Shown: positions 45,705 to 56,154, numbered from the stretch's first letter. The stretch is 64,000 nt of DNA from Pseudomonadota bacterium (GCA_021805825.1 JAJZEC010000011.1:1-64000), one strand, 5' to 3'. Notes: generated from the letters alone by a model not told the origin. Program-made: numbers and translations.

Positions 45705-46205
45705 ATGACCCTGCGCAAACGAGTGATCCCGTCCATGCTGACAGCCGCCGTCCTGCTGGGCGGCTGCGCCAGTGCGCCGATGGGGCCCACGGTGACCGTG
45801 ATGCCGGCTCCGGGCATGCCCCTCGAGCGTTTCCAGGCCATCGACGCCACCTGCCGCTCCTTCGCCCAGCAGCAAAGTGCCGCCTACGGCGGCAGTGCGA
45901 TGCAGTCCGGAGTCGTTTCCGGAGCCGCCGGCGCCTTGATCGGCGCCGCGGCCGGAGCGCTGATCGGCGGCAACCACAATGCTGCCGGCGTGGGCGCCGG
46001 TGTCGGCCTGCTGGCCGGCTCGGCGGGGGGCGCGGGCGGCTACAACGGCCAGCAGATGACGGCGCAGCAGGCCTACAACGTCGCCTACAAGCAGTGCATG
46101 TACACCAAGGGGGCGCAGGTTCCGGGGTACGCCGCGCCCCGCTACGCCCCGCCGCCCGCGGCCCCCGGCTACTACTACAACGCGCCGGGCGAGCGCGACC
46201 GCTGA
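45705..46205 (+). CDS. Glycine-zipper lipoprotein
   Basis: Lipobox LLGGCASA; SGAAGALIGAAAGALIGGNHNAAGVGAGVGLLAGSAGGAG. Confidence 0.85.
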   Translation: MTLRKRVIPSMLTAAVLLGGCASAPMGPTVTVMPAPGMPLERFQAIDATCRSFAQQQSAAYGGSAMQSGVVSGAAGALIGAAAGALIGGNHNAAGVGAGVGLLAGSAGGAGGYNGQQMTAQQAYNVAYKQCMYTKGAQVPGYAAPRYAPPPAAPGYYYNAPGERDR

Positions 46206-46289
46206 GCGCGCTTCCCCCGGGCGCGGTGTCGCGGCGATACGCCCAGGCCCGATGCGCGCGGGCGGCGGCGGCTATCATCCGCCGCTGTG

Positions 46290-48848
46290 ATGACCGATCG
46301 TAGCCAAGCCGGCGCCGGTGCAGCGCGCGGCGAGCCGTCGCGGGGCGCCAGCCCACCGCGCAAACGCCCGTCCCGATCCGGCGGTGGTGGCGCAGCCCGC
46401 CCGCCGCGCTGGCCCTCGGTGCTGCTGGGCCTGTTCCTGCTCGGGCTGGCGGGCGTGCTGTTCGGGGCGCTGGCGGTGGTCGTGCTGTGGCCACGGCTTC
46501 CCGGCCTCAGCGACGTCACCGATTACCGGCCCGACCTGCCGCTGCGGGTGTACAGCGCCAACGGCACCCTGATCGGCGAATTCGGCGTGCAGCGCAGGGC
46601 GGTGATCCATTACGACCAGGTGCCGCTGCTGCTCAAGCAGGCCGTGCTGGCGGCCGAGGACGCGCGCTTCTTCGAGCATGGGGCGATCGATTTCGCCGGC
46701 GTGGCGCGCGCCGCGCTGGCCGATTTCGGCGCCGGCGGCGCGGTGCAGGGGGCCTCGACCATCACCATGCAGGTCGCGCGGGACTTCTACCTTTCCCCGG
46801 AGAAGACCCCGCTGCGCAAGCTGGTCGAGACCCTGCTCGCCTACAAGATCGAGAACACCCTGAGCAAGGAACAGATCCTGGATCGCTACATCAACCAGGT
46901 CTACCTCGGGCAGCGCGCCTATGGTTTCGCCGCCGCGGCGCAGGTGTACTACGGCAAGCCGCTCGGTGAACTCAGCCTGGCGCAGATCGCCGTCCTCGCC
47001 GGGTTGCCGCAGGCGCCTTCGGCGTACAACCCGCAAAGCAACCTGCGGCTGGCGGTCTGGCGCCAGCACTACGTGCTGGGGCGCATGCTGGCGCTGCACG
47101 ACATCACGAAGGCGCAGTACGAAGAGGCGCTGGCCGCGCCGCTGGACGTGGTGTCCGGCCAGGGTGCGCTGCATTACAGCGTGGACGCCGACTACGCTGC
47201 CGAGGTCGTGCGCCAGATCATGGTCGCGCGCTTCGGCGAGGCCGCGTACACCGATGGCTACAAGGTCTACACCACGCTGGTTGACAAGGATCAGCAGGCG
47301 GCCAATGCCGCGCTGCGCGCCGGACTGCTGGCCTACGACCGACGCACCGGCTGGCATGGCCCCGAAGGCCAGGTGCGTGTGCTGCCGGGAGAGGATCTGC
47401 TGAAGGCGGCGGCCCGAACGCTCAAGCGCATGCACAGCGTCGGTGGGCTGGCACCGGCGGTGGTGCTGCATGCCTCGCCGCGCCATCTCGAGGTGCTGCG
47501 CCGCGACGGCACCGTGCAGACGCTGGGCGGTGCGGCGCTGGCCCTGTGCCGCGTCGGACTGGAGCCGCGCGCGCGGTCGGCGCTGCGGGTGGCCCAAGGC
47601 TCCATCGTGCGCCTGCTGCCCTCGCCCGCGGGGCCGGTGGTCAGCCAGGTGCCGCGCGCGCAGTCCGCGCTGGTGTCGCTGCAGCCGCAGACGGGGGCGA
47701 TCCAGGCCTGGGTCGGCGGCTTCGACTTCACCCACGACAAGTTCGACCACGTCAACCAGGCCTACCGCCAGCCGGGTTCGAGCTTCAAGCCCTTCATCTA
47801 CTCGGCCGCGGTGGCCGAGGGCCTGGCGCCGACCACCATCATCGACGACTCGCCGATTTCCATCAACCCCGGCCCCGGCCAGCCGCTGTGGCAGCCACAC
47901 AATTACGAAAAACGCTTCGCGGGACCGATTCCGGCCTCGGTGGCGCTGGCGCGCTCGGACAACGTCGCCGCGGTGCGGGTCGTGCTCGCGGTGGGGGTGC
48001 CATACGCGCGCTACCACGCATCGCAGTTCGGGCTTCCGCTGCAGCAGATTCCGCCCTACCCGACGATGGTGCTGGGCGCGGGCAGCTTCTCGCCGCTGCA
48101 GATGGCGCGTGCCTACGCGGTGTTCGCCAATGGCGGCTACCTGGTGCAGCCGCGGCTGATCGACCGCATCGTCGACGCCCATGGCGCGGTGATCTACCGG
48201 GCGCAGCAGGACGCGCTGGGCAGCGCCGAGGCGCCGCGCATCATCAGCGCCGGCAACGCCTTCCTGCTGACCCAGATGATGCAGCAGGTGATGCGCTCGG
48301 GAACCGGGAGCGCCTCGCGCGTGCTCGGGCGCAGCGATCTGGCCGGCAAGACCGGAACCACCTCCGATTTCCGCGATGCCTGGTTCGACGGCTACGACCA
48401 CGACCGCGTGGTCGTGGCCTGGGTCGGCTACAACACCCCGCGCAGCCTCGGACATGGCGAGCAGGGCGCCGCGGTGGCGCTGCCGATCTGGATCCAGTAC
48501 ATGCGCCAGGCCGCGGCGGCCGATCCCGACCTGCCGTGGGCGGCGCCCCCCGACGTGGTGCAGGTGCCGGTCAATCCGGCCACCGGCTATGCCTCGGTCG
48601 GGAACTACGCGGTGGCCAACCCGGTGCAGGGCTACTTCCTGCAGCAGTACCCCCCGCTCGACCCCGGCGCGGCCACGCTGGCCGGCGCGCCGGCGTCCAC
48701 CGGCTTCAGCCTGGGCAGCCTGTTCGGCCACCCGGCGTCCGCACCGCCGGCCCCGCCGCCCCCACCCCCGCCGAAGCCCGCCGCGCGCGCCGCGCCGTTG
48801 CGCAACTCGTCCTCGTCCTACGTGGTGCTGCCCTCCCTCGGGCAATGA
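46290..48848 (+). CDS. mrcA: Penicillin-binding protein 1A
   Basis: Glycosyltransferase motifs EDARFFEHGAID and GASTITMQVARDFYLSPEKT; transpeptidase QPGSSFKPFIYSAA, RSDN, KTGTTSDFRDAWFDGY. Confidence 0.96.
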   Translation: MTDRSQAGAGAARGEPSRGASPPRKRPSRSGGGGAARPPRWPSVLLGLFLLGLAGVLFGALAVVVLWPRLPGLSDVTDYRPDLPLRVYSANGTLIGEFGVQRRAVIHYDQVPLLLKQAVLAAEDARFFEHGAIDFAGVARAALADFGAGGAVQGASTITMQVARDFYLSPEKTPLRKLVETLLAYKIENTLSKEQILDRYINQVYLGQRAYGFAAAAQVYYGKPLGELSLAQIAVLAGLPQAPSAYNPQSNLRLAVWRQHYVLGRMLALHDITKAQYEEALAAPLDVVSGQGALHYSVDADYAAEVVRQIMVARFGEAAYTDGYKVYTTLVDKDQQAANAALRAGLLAYDRRTGWHGPEGQVRVLPGEDLLKAAARTLKRMHSVGGLAPAVVLHASPRHLEVLRRDGTVQTLGGAALALCRVGLEPRARSALRVAQGSIVRLLPSPAGPVVSQVPRAQSALVSLQPQTGAIQAWVGGFDFTHDKFDHVNQAYRQPGSSFKPFIYSAAVAEGLAPTTIIDDSPISINPGPGQPLWQPHNYEKRFAGPIPASVALARSDNVAAVRVVLAVGVPYARYHASQFGLPLQQIPPYPTMVLGAGSFSPLQMARAYAVFANGGYLVQPRLIDRIVDAHGAVIYRAQQDALGSAEAPRIISAGNAFLLTQMMQQVMRSGTGSASRVLGRSDLAGKTGTTSDFRDAWFDGYDHDRVVVAWVGYNTPRSLGHGEQGAAVALPIWIQYMRQAAAADPDLPWAAPPDVVQVPVNPATGYASVGNYAVANPVQGYFLQQYPPLDPGAATLAGAPASTGFSLGSLFGHPASAPPAPPPPPPPKPAARAAPLRNSSSSYVVLPSLGQ

Positions 48849-48951
48849 GGCCCCGGGCCCGCCGTCATCTATCACTGACTCCTTATATACTTGCGGTCGA
48901 AGCGCGGTCGCGCGGCGCTCGGCCTGTGCACCGTGCTGCTGGAGAGATTCC

Positions 48952-49542
48952 ATGGCGAGCATTCCCTCACGCAACCGCCGGCGCCTGAGTGCGGCGTTGG
49001 CGCTGGCCCTGGCGGGGCCCGTGCTCGATGCGCCGCTGGCGCTGGCTGGCGGGGGCTTCCGCTTCACGCCGTACCCGCGGCCGCGCAAGCTGCCCGCGCT
49101 GTCCTTCCTGGACGGCCAGGGCAAGCCGACTTCGCTGGCGGCGCTGCGCGGCAAGGTACTGCTGCTCAATGTCTGGGCGACCTGGTGCCCGCCCTGCGTG
49201 CATGAGATGCCGGCGCTGAATCGCCTGCAGAAGCTGCTCGGCGGCAAGGATTTCGCGGTGGTTCCGCTGTCGGTGGATCGCGGCGGGGTGTTCGTGGTGC
49301 GCAGCTTCTACCAGGATCATTTCATCGACCACCTGCCGGTCTACGTCGACCCGACGACCAGGGTGCTCGACGAGCTGGAGATCCTGGGCACCCCGACGAC
49401 CCTGCTGATCGACAAGCAGGGCCTGGAGGTGGCTCGCGTGCTCGGTCCACAGCAGTGGAACCAGCCCGGAGTGATCGAGCAGCTGCGCCACTACATGGCG
49501 CAGCCGGACGTGGCGGCCCCGACGGGGACGAAACCGGCCTGA
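48952..49542 (+). CDS. TlpA-like thioredoxin-fold protein
   Basis: LRGKVLLLNVWATWCPPCVHEMPALNRLQ (WCPPC). Confidence 0.93.
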   Translation: MASIPSRNRRRLSAALALALAGPVLDAPLALAGGGFRFTPYPRPRKLPALSFLDGQGKPTSLAALRGKVLLLNVWATWCPPCVHEMPALNRLQKLLGGKDFAVVPLSVDRGGVFVVRSFYQDHFIDHLPVYVDPTTRVLDELEILGTPTTLLIDKQGLEVARVLGPQQWNQPGVIEQLRHYMAQPDVAAPTGTKPA

Positions 49543-49544
49543 AC

Positions 49545-50771
49545 ATGCCTGCTGCCGTCGGCCAGGACTGGCCGCCGGCCGTGCGCTCGCTGATCGCCGC
49601 GCGTTTCGCGCGCTCGATCGGCCAGGGGGCACTGGTCGTCGGCTTCACCCTCTACCTGCACGCGCTGGGCTGGGGCGCGGCGCGCATCGGCGCGCTGCTG
49701 TCGGCCGCATTGCTGCTGGCCGTGCTGCTGACCCTGCTCGTCGGCCCGCTCAGCGACCGACTCGGAAGGCGCCATTTCCTGCTCGCCTACGAATGCGTGG
49801 TGCTGGTCAGCGCGCTGCTGGCATTGTGCAGCGCGCAGGACTGGGCGCTGTGGGTCGGTGCTCTGCTGGGCGGATTCGGCCGCGGCGCGAATGGCGCCGC
49901 CGGACCCTTCGGCCCGCTCGAGCAGGCCTGGTTGGCGCAGGGCCTGCAGCCCGAGCAGCGCGCGCGGGTGTTCAGCCTCAACGCCACCCTGGGCTTCGGG
50001 GGCATGGCGCTGGGAGCGCTGCTGGCGGCCTTGCCGGCGCTGTGGCAAGGCGTGCTGCCCGGAGCGCTGGCCTTTCGACCCTTGTTCGGGTTGCCGCTGC
50101 TGGGTTCGGCGATCGGGCTGGCGCTGCTGTGGCGCGCTCCCGACCGTGCGGCACCGCAGGCTCCGGCCTCCGCCGCCGGGGAGCCGGGTGGCGCGTCGAC
50201 GCCCCGGCCACACGGCCTGCTGCTGCGGCTGGCGCTGGCCAACAGCCTCAACGGCCTGGGCATCGGGCTGGTCGCGCCGTGGATGGCCTACTGGTACGCA
50301 CTGCGCTTCGGCCATGGCCCGGCCAGCATCGGTCCGGCGCTGGCCGCAAGCTTCATCGCTTCCGCGCTGGGCGCGCAGCTTGCGCGGCGCCTGGCGCAGC
50401 ATGTGGGGCTGGTCGACGCCGTGGTGTACATGCGGGTGGTGGGATTGGCCTTGCTGCTCCTGACCCCGTTCAGCCCCTGGTTCGGCCTGGCGGCCGCCGT
50501 CTGGGCGGTGCGCTCGGCGTTCAACCGCGGAACCGTCGGCGTGCGCCAGGCGCTGGTCGTCGGGCTCACCGACGAGCGCAGGCGCGGACTGGCGACGACG
50601 GTCAACAATGTCTCGGTGATGCTGCCGCGCGCCATCGGCCCGGCGATCTCCGGCCTGATGCTGGCGCGTGGCTGGCTGGTCGCGCCGTTCCTCGTGGCCG
50701 CCGTGTTCCAGGGCGCCTACCTGGTCGCTTACCGGGGATTTTTTGCCGGTTTAAGCGCCGCCCGGCCCTGA
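49545..50771 (+). CDS. Major facilitator superfamily transporter
   Basis: About 12 hydrophobic segments; VGPLSDRLGRRHFLLAYECVVL loop motif. Confidence 0.9.
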   Translation: MPAAVGQDWPPAVRSLIAARFARSIGQGALVVGFTLYLHALGWGAARIGALLSAALLLAVLLTLLVGPLSDRLGRRHFLLAYECVVLVSALLALCSAQDWALWVGALLGGFGRGANGAAGPFGPLEQAWLAQGLQPEQRARVFSLNATLGFGGMALGALLAALPALWQGVLPGALAFRPLFGLPLLGSAIGLALLWRAPDRAAPQAPASAAGEPGGASTPRPHGLLLRLALANSLNGLGIGLVAPWMAYWYALRFGHGPASIGPALAASFIASALGAQLARRLAQHVGLVDAVVYMRVVGLALLLLTPFSPWFGLAAAVWAVRSAFNRGTVGVRQALVVGLTDERRRGLATTVNNVSVMLPRAIGPAISGLMLARGWLVAPFLVAAVFQGAYLVAYRGFFAGLSAARP

Positions 50772-50850
50772 GATTCCGGCCTTCGCGTATGCTGTCCCGG
50801 ACCGCGGGGCGGCCCCCGCTGGGGCGGGTCGCACGCGCAGTCTGGCGGCC

Positions 50851-52845
50851 ATGCACGGTCTGGAAATCACCCTGTTGTTGCTCGTTGCCGCGGTTGCTGC
50901 GGTGGTGCTGTTTCGCCTGTTGCACCTACCGGCGCTGCTCGGCTACCTGGCGGCCGGCGCGTTGATCGGGCCCAACGCGTTGGGGCTGGCGCTGACCAAC
51001 AACCCGCAGGTGATGCAGCACCTGGCCGAGTTCGGCGTGGTGTTCCTGATGTTCACCCTCGGCCTGGAGTTCAGCCTGCCGCGCATCCGTGCCATGCGCG
51101 GCCTGGTGTTCGGGCTGGGCGCCGCGCAGGTGGCCTCGGTGCTCGTGCTGGTGCTGGGCAGCAGCCTGTTGCTGGGCTGGCTGCTTCCGGGGTGGTGGGC
51201 CCGCCCGCTGGCCTACGGCGTGGCGGCCGGCGGCGTGCTGGCGATGTCCTCCACGGCGATCGTGCTCAAGCTGTTGTCCGATCGCCTCGAACTGGAAAGC
51301 GAGCACGGGCGGCACATCATCGGCGTGCTGCTGTTCCAGGATCTCGCGGTCGTTCCGCTGCTGGTGCTGATTCCCGCGCTGGCCACTCCGGGGGCGGCGC
51401 CGGGCCGCACGCTGGCGCTGGCGGCGCTGAAGGCGGTGGCCGTGCTGGCGCTGATCCTGTTCGCCGGCGGCAAGCTGCTGCGCCCGTGGCTGCGCATGGT
51501 GGTGCGGCGCAAGTCCGACGAGCTGTTCATGCTGAACATGCTGCTGATCACCCTCGGCCTGGCCTGGCTGACCGAGGCGGCCGGGCTGTCGCTGACCCTC
51601 GGCGCCTTCCTGGCCGGCATGCTGATCGCCGAAACCGAGTTCCGCCATCAGGTGGAGGCCGACATCCGGCCGTTCCGCGACGTGTTGCTGGGCCTGTTCT
51701 TCATCACCATCGGCATGCTGCTCGACTGGCGCTATGTGCTGGGCAGCTGGTGGCTGGTGCTGTCGCTGGCGCTGCTCGCGCTGCTGCTGAAGGTGCTGCT
51801 GGTCGCGGGCATCGAGCGCCTGCGCGGAACCTCGGCGGGCACCGCGCTGCGCACCGCGCTGTGGCTGGGTCCCGCGGGCGAGTTCGGCATCGTGCTGCTC
51901 AACACCGCGGCCGCCTACCGACTGCTGCCGCCGCAGGTGGTCAGCCCGGTGCTGGCCGCGCTCGTGCTGTCGATGCTGGCCGCGCCGCTGCTGGCGCAGC
52001 GCATCGACGCGCTGGTGCTCAAGCTGGTGGCCAGCGAGTGGATGCGCGCCTCGTTGCAGCTGACCGACATCGCGCGCAAGACCATCGCCACCCAGCGCCA
52101 TGTGGTGATCTGTGGCTTCGGGCGCTGCGGGCAGAACCTGGCCCGCCTGCTGGAGGAGGAGGCCGTGGCCTATGTCGCCCTCGACCTCGACCCCGAGCGC
52201 GTGGCGCGCAGCGCCGCCGGCGGGCGCAATGTCGTGTATGGCGACGCCACGCGGCTGCACAGCCTGCAGGCCGCCGGCCTGGCGCGCGCCAGCTGCGTGG
52301 CCATCACCTATGTCGACAAGCGCTCGGCACTGCGCGTGCTCGACCTCGTGCAGCGCCACGCGCCGCGCCTGCCGGTGGTCGTGCGCACCCACGACGATGC
52401 CGCCTTCGACCAGCTACGCGCCGCCGGCGCCACCGAGATCGTGCCGGAGGTGCTCGAGGGTTCGCTGATGCTGGCCTCGCACGCGCTGGCCATCGTCGGC
52501 GTTCCGTTGCCGCGGGTGGTGGCGCGGCTGCGCGAGGCGCGGCAGCAGCGCTACGAGCTGCTGCGCGATTTCTTCCACGGCATCGACGATCCGTCGAGCA
52601 GCCTGGAGCAGGCCGCGCAGCCGAGGCTGCGCACCCTGACGTTGCCGGCCGAGGCGCATGCCATCGGGCAGGCCGTGGGGCAGATCGACCTGCAGGGAGC
52701 CACGCTGCTGCAGTTGCGCCGCCGGGATGGTCGCGTGCTGCCCGCCGAGGCGGCGCTGCGGCTGGCCGAAGGCGACACCCTGGTGCTGTCGGGCTCGCAG
52801 CCCCAGCTGGCCCTCGCCGAAGACCTGCTGCTCGGCGGCCGCTGA
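50851..52845 (+). CDS. Monovalent cation:proton antiporter-2 (KefB/KefC/YbaL type) with RCK domains
   Basis: GYLAAGALIGPNALGL, LFMFTLGLEFSL-type motif, HVVICGFGRCGQNLARLLEEE (TrkA-N), C-terminal TrkA-C. Confidence 0.93.
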   Translation: MHGLEITLLLLVAAVAAVVLFRLLHLPALLGYLAAGALIGPNALGLALTNNPQVMQHLAEFGVVFLMFTLGLEFSLPRIRAMRGLVFGLGAAQVASVLVLVLGSSLLLGWLLPGWWARPLAYGVAAGGVLAMSSTAIVLKLLSDRLELESEHGRHIIGVLLFQDLAVVPLLVLIPALATPGAAPGRTLALAALKAVAVLALILFAGGKLLRPWLRMVVRRKSDELFMLNMLLITLGLAWLTEAAGLSLTLGAFLAGMLIAETEFRHQVEADIRPFRDVLLGLFFITIGMLLDWRYVLGSWWLVLSLALLALLLKVLLVAGIERLRGTSAGTALRTALWLGPAGEFGIVLLNTAAAYRLLPPQVVSPVLAALVLSMLAAPLLAQRIDALVLKLVASEWMRASLQLTDIARKTIATQRHVVICGFGRCGQNLARLLEEEAVAYVALDLDPERVARSAAGGRNVVYGDATRLHSLQAAGLARASCVAITYVDKRSALRVLDLVQRHAPRLPVVVRTHDDAAFDQLRAAGATEIVPEVLEGSLMLASHALAIVGVPLPRVVARLREARQQRYELLRDFFHGIDDPSSSLEQAAQPRLRTLTLPAEAHAIGQAVGQIDLQGATLLQLRRRDGRVLPAEAALRLAEGDTLVLSGSQPQLALAEDLLLGGR

Positions 52846-53004
52846 GGCCCTCGGCAAGACCCGATTGCTGCGCCGCGAGGCGCCGATCGGGCCCGCTGCG
52901 GCAACGCCTGCGCGTTGTCCGCAAGTCACCGATGCTGCAACGCAGCGCCACTTGGGCGGCCACGCACGCCGGCGCGCATGGGTGTTTTCCCGGGTCGCAA
53001 CGCA

Positions 53005-53033
53005 TTGACACGCCTTTCGCGGACGTGAATACT
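53005..53033 (+). promoter_or_regulatory. Sigma70-like promoter upstream of the sugar ABC/opsin cluster
   Basis: TTGACA, 17-nt spacer, AATACT. Confidence 0.65.
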
Positions 53034-53044
53034 GATCGGCACAC

Positions 53045-53068
53045 TGAACACGGTTCAACCTATTGAAC
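53045..53068. promoter_or_regulatory. Candidate operator overlapping the predicted transcription start
   Basis: TGAAC-ACG-GTTCA inverted repeat sharing its right arm with GTTCAA-CCTA-TTGAAC. Confidence 0.5.
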
Positions 53069-53187
53069 TTCTGCGCGGTGTGCTGCAGTGGCAGTGCCTG
53101 GCGGTTTTCCACCCCGCTTCCGGCTGCGAGGCCGCGGGGATTTTCGATGGCGGCAGTGTCGGTCAAGGACACGACGAGGAGGAGACG

Positions 53188-54357
53188 ATGAAACTGTGCA
53201 TGAGATGGTGCCTCTCGCTGGCGCTTCTGTTCGCGGTGTCCGGCTATGCGCTGGCCGCCGGGGTCGACGAGCTGCCGGCGAACATCCAGAAGCAGCTGTA
53301 TTCCAAGCAGATGCTCGACCCGCAGCAGCCGATAGGGCCCAGCGTGTACCGCAACTGGAAGGCCAAGAAGGGGCCGCCGTGGACCATCGGCTATGCGAGT
53401 TCCTATGCGGGCAACACCTGGCGTGCCGCGGCCATGGAACGTCTGCAGAAGGACATCATTCCCAAGTGGAAGAAGCTCGGGCTGCTGAAGAAGGTGATCA
53501 TCACCCAGTCGAACCTCAAGGACTCGGTGCAGATCCAGCAGATGCGTCAGCTGGTCGATGAAGGCGTCAACGCCATCATCGTCTGCTGCTCCAACCCGAC
53601 CGCGCTGAACGCGACGGTGAAGTACGCCTACGACCACGGTGTTCCGGTGTTCTCCTTCACCGGCTACCTGACCTCCCCCTACGCGGTCAACGCCTCGACC
53701 AACTACCAGCTCGGCGGCTACGACCTCGGGCGCTGGATGACCCAGCAGATCGGCGGCAAGGGCAACGTGCTCGACGTCGAGGGCATCCCCGGAACCTCGG
53801 GCTCGGATTCGCAGGATCGCGGCATCAAGGCCGGTCTGGCCTCCGCGCCCGGCGTGAAGATCGTCGGCGACGTGGCCGGCATGTGGACCGACCAGATCGC
53901 CCAGTCGGCGGTGCAGCAGTGGCTGGCGACCCACCCCGGCAAGCTCGATGGAATCGTCGTCCAGTCGGCGGCGGAGATGGGCGTGCTGCGCGCCATGGAG
54001 CAGTCGGGCCGCAAGATGATTCCGGTCAGCATCGGTGGCGAACTCGGCGCGCTGTGCTACTGGCGCAAGCACCCGGACTTCATCAGCGCGGCCTACCAGC
54101 TATGGCCTCCGGGGGATGAGATCGAACTGGCCTGGAACATCATGATGCGCACCCTCGAGGGCCAGGGCCCGAAGATCGAGTCGATCCTGGTGCCCCCGGT
54201 CAAGCTGAGCTACAAGGACGTCGCCGCCCGGCTGCCCGCCAACTGCGACGAGAACTCCGACGGCTGGTTCAACGTCGGCACCGCCCGCTGGGGAAGCCCG
54301 TCGTACCTGGACAACTTCTTCGTGCATCCGGCCGATCCGACGAAGTACAAGCCCTGA
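53188..54357 (+). CDS. Ribose/sugar-type ABC transporter substrate-binding protein
   Basis: Signal peptide; periplasmic-binding protein fold (QMRQLVDEGVNAIIVCCSNPTALNATVKYAYDHGVPVFSFTG). Confidence 0.88.
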   Translation: MKLCMRWCLSLALLFAVSGYALAAGVDELPANIQKQLYSKQMLDPQQPIGPSVYRNWKAKKGPPWTIGYASSYAGNTWRAAAMERLQKDIIPKWKKLGLLKKVIITQSNLKDSVQIQQMRQLVDEGVNAIIVCCSNPTALNATVKYAYDHGVPVFSFTGYLTSPYAVNASTNYQLGGYDLGRWMTQQIGGKGNVLDVEGIPGTSGSDSQDRGIKAGLASAPGVKIVGDVAGMWTDQIAQSAVQQWLATHPGKLDGIVVQSAAEMGVLRAMEQSGRKMIPVSIGGELGALCYWRKHPDFISAAYQLWPPGDEIELAWNIMMRTLEGQGPKIESILVPPVKLSYKDVAARLPANCDENSDGWFNVGTARWGSPSYLDNFFVHPADPTKYKP

Positions 54358-54396
54358 GTCCCTGCATCCGACTCCAGCGCGCGTGATCCAGCTGCG

Positions 54397-56154
54397 ATGA
54401 GCTCCGCACCTTCCTCGACGAGCGCCGGCGCGGCCGGCGGCCAGCCGCAGGCGCATGCCTACGAGCTGCCGCGGCGCGCCGAGCCCGGCGCGGACGCCGC
54501 GCCGCCGGCCATCGTCGCCGGGGAGATTTCCGCGGTCAACGTGCGCAAGCATTTCGGGGTCACGCGCGCGCTGGACGGATGCACCTTCAACGCCCACATG
54601 GGCGAAATCCACGCCATCGTCGGCGGCAACGGCTGCGGCAAGAGCACCCTGGCCAAGGTGCTCTCGGGCGTGCTGCCGATCGACGGCGGCCAGGTCTCGG
54701 TGCTCGGCCACGTGCCGAGCACACCCCACGATGCCCGCGCGCTGGGCATCGCCACCGTCTTCCAGGAAGTGCTGGTCGCCGACGAATGCAGCCTGGTCGA
54801 CAACCTGTTCCTCGGTGCCGATCGGCTGTGGACCCGCGATCGCCCCGAACGCGACAAGCTGGCCGCGGCGCACGAACTCATGGCCGAACTGACGGGCCTG
54901 GAGATCGACGTCAGGACCCTGGTGGGAACGCTGCCGCTGAGCATCAAGCAGTGGATCACGATCGGGCGCGCGCTGCTGAGCAATCCCAGGGTGCTGATCC
55001 TGGACGAATCCTCCGCGGCCCTCGATCTGGACTCGACGCAGCGGCTGTTCCACAAGATGCGGCAACTGCGTGACCAGGGCTCGGCGATCCTCATCGTGAC
55101 CCACCGCATCGCCGAGCTGATCCAGATCAGCGATCGCGCCACGGTGCTGCGCGACGGCCGCGACGTGGGCGTGCTCGAGCGCCAGGACATCACCGAGCGC
55201 AACCTGCTCGACCTGATGACCGGCCGGCAGGCGCCGGCGCCGATCTCCCAGGGGCAGGCGCGCGAGGTGCTGCGGCACGAACTGGTGATGAAGACCAGCG
55301 GTCTGCGGCTGGGCCCACGCAGCGCGCCCATCGACTTCTCCCTGCACAAGGGCGAGGTGGTCGGCCTGACCGGGCTGGACGGCCAGGGTCAGGGCGAATT
55401 CATCCGCGCGCTGGCCGGCATCGAGCGCGCGCTGGGCGATGCGCCGACGGCGCGCGCCCGCGAGGGCAGCGGCCTCGCGGAAATCCGCGGCCTTCCGGAC
55501 GCGGCGCGCAACGGCGTGGTCTATGTCTCCGGCGACCGCAAGAAGGAAGGCATCTTCGCCAACCTGAGCATCTATGAAAACCTGCTGATGCCCCTGTATC
55601 GGCGCACCGCCCGCGCGGGCTGGCTGTCGGTGATCAACCGGCGCGCCCTGCAGAGCGTGTTCGACTGGGAGATCGAGCGCCTGGCGGTGCGCATGGGCGC
55701 GCGCAGCAACAAGATCACCTCGCTGTCGGGCGGCAACCAGCAGAAGGTGCTGATCGGGCGCGCCTTCGCGCTCAATCCCGACATCCTGCTGCTCAACGAC
55801 CCCGCGCGCGGCATCGACATCGGCGCGAAGGCCGAGCTGTACAAGCACCTCAGCGCCTTTGCCCAGCGCGGCAAGGCCGTGGTGTACCTGTCGAGCGAGA
55901 TCGAGGAATTCGTCGGTTTCTGCACCCGTGTGCTGGTGTTCCGCCACGGCACGATCTTCGGCGAATTCACCGGCACCGACATCCAGCCGGCGCGCATTCT
56001 CGAATCCATGTTCGGCCAGGCGGGCGCGAACCCGGCCGCCGTCGGCGACGAGCTCGGGGAGATCGACCACGAGCAGGCGCGGCTGCGCGAATTGCGCAAC
56101 CTGCCGCCGTGGATCCGCGCGGCGCGCCTGAGCGCTTCCGGAGAACAGGCATGA
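54397..56154 (+). CDS. Sugar ABC transporter ATP-binding protein, duplicated ATPase
   Basis: Walker A GGNGCGKST, VLILDESSAALD, second domain LSGGNQQKVLIGRAFALNPDILLLNDPARGIDIGAK. Confidence 0.93.
   Translation: MSSAPSSTSAGAAGGQPQAHAYELPRRAEPGADAAPPAIVAGEISAVNVRKHFGVTRALDGCTFNAHMGEIHAIVGGNGCGKSTLAKVLSGVLPIDGGQVSVLGHVPSTPHDARALGIATVFQEVLVADECSLVDNLFLGADRLWTRDRPERDKLAAAHELMAELTGLEIDVRTLVGTLPLSIKQWITIGRALLSNPRVLILDESSAALDLDSTQRLFHKMRQLRDQGSAILIVTHRIAELIQISDRATVLRDGRDVGVLERQDITERNLLDLMTGRQAPAPISQGQAREVLRHELVMKTSGLRLGPRSAPIDFSLHKGEVVGLTGLDGQGQGEFIRALAGIERALGDAPTARAREGSGLAEIRGLPDAARNGVVYVSGDRKKEGIFANLSIYENLLMPLYRRTARAGWLSVINRRALQSVFDWEIERLAVRMGARSNKITSLSGGNQQKVLIGRAFALNPDILLLNDPARGIDIGAKAELYKHLSAFAQRGKAVVYLSSEIEEFVGFCTRVLVFRHGTIFGEFTGTDIQPARILESMFGQAGANPAAVGDELGEIDHEQARLRELRNLPPWIRAARLSASGEQA

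Noticed and set aside
46275-49247. 990-aa minus-strand ORF
   Set aside because: Antisense to mrcA and the TlpA-like gene with no recognisable domain.
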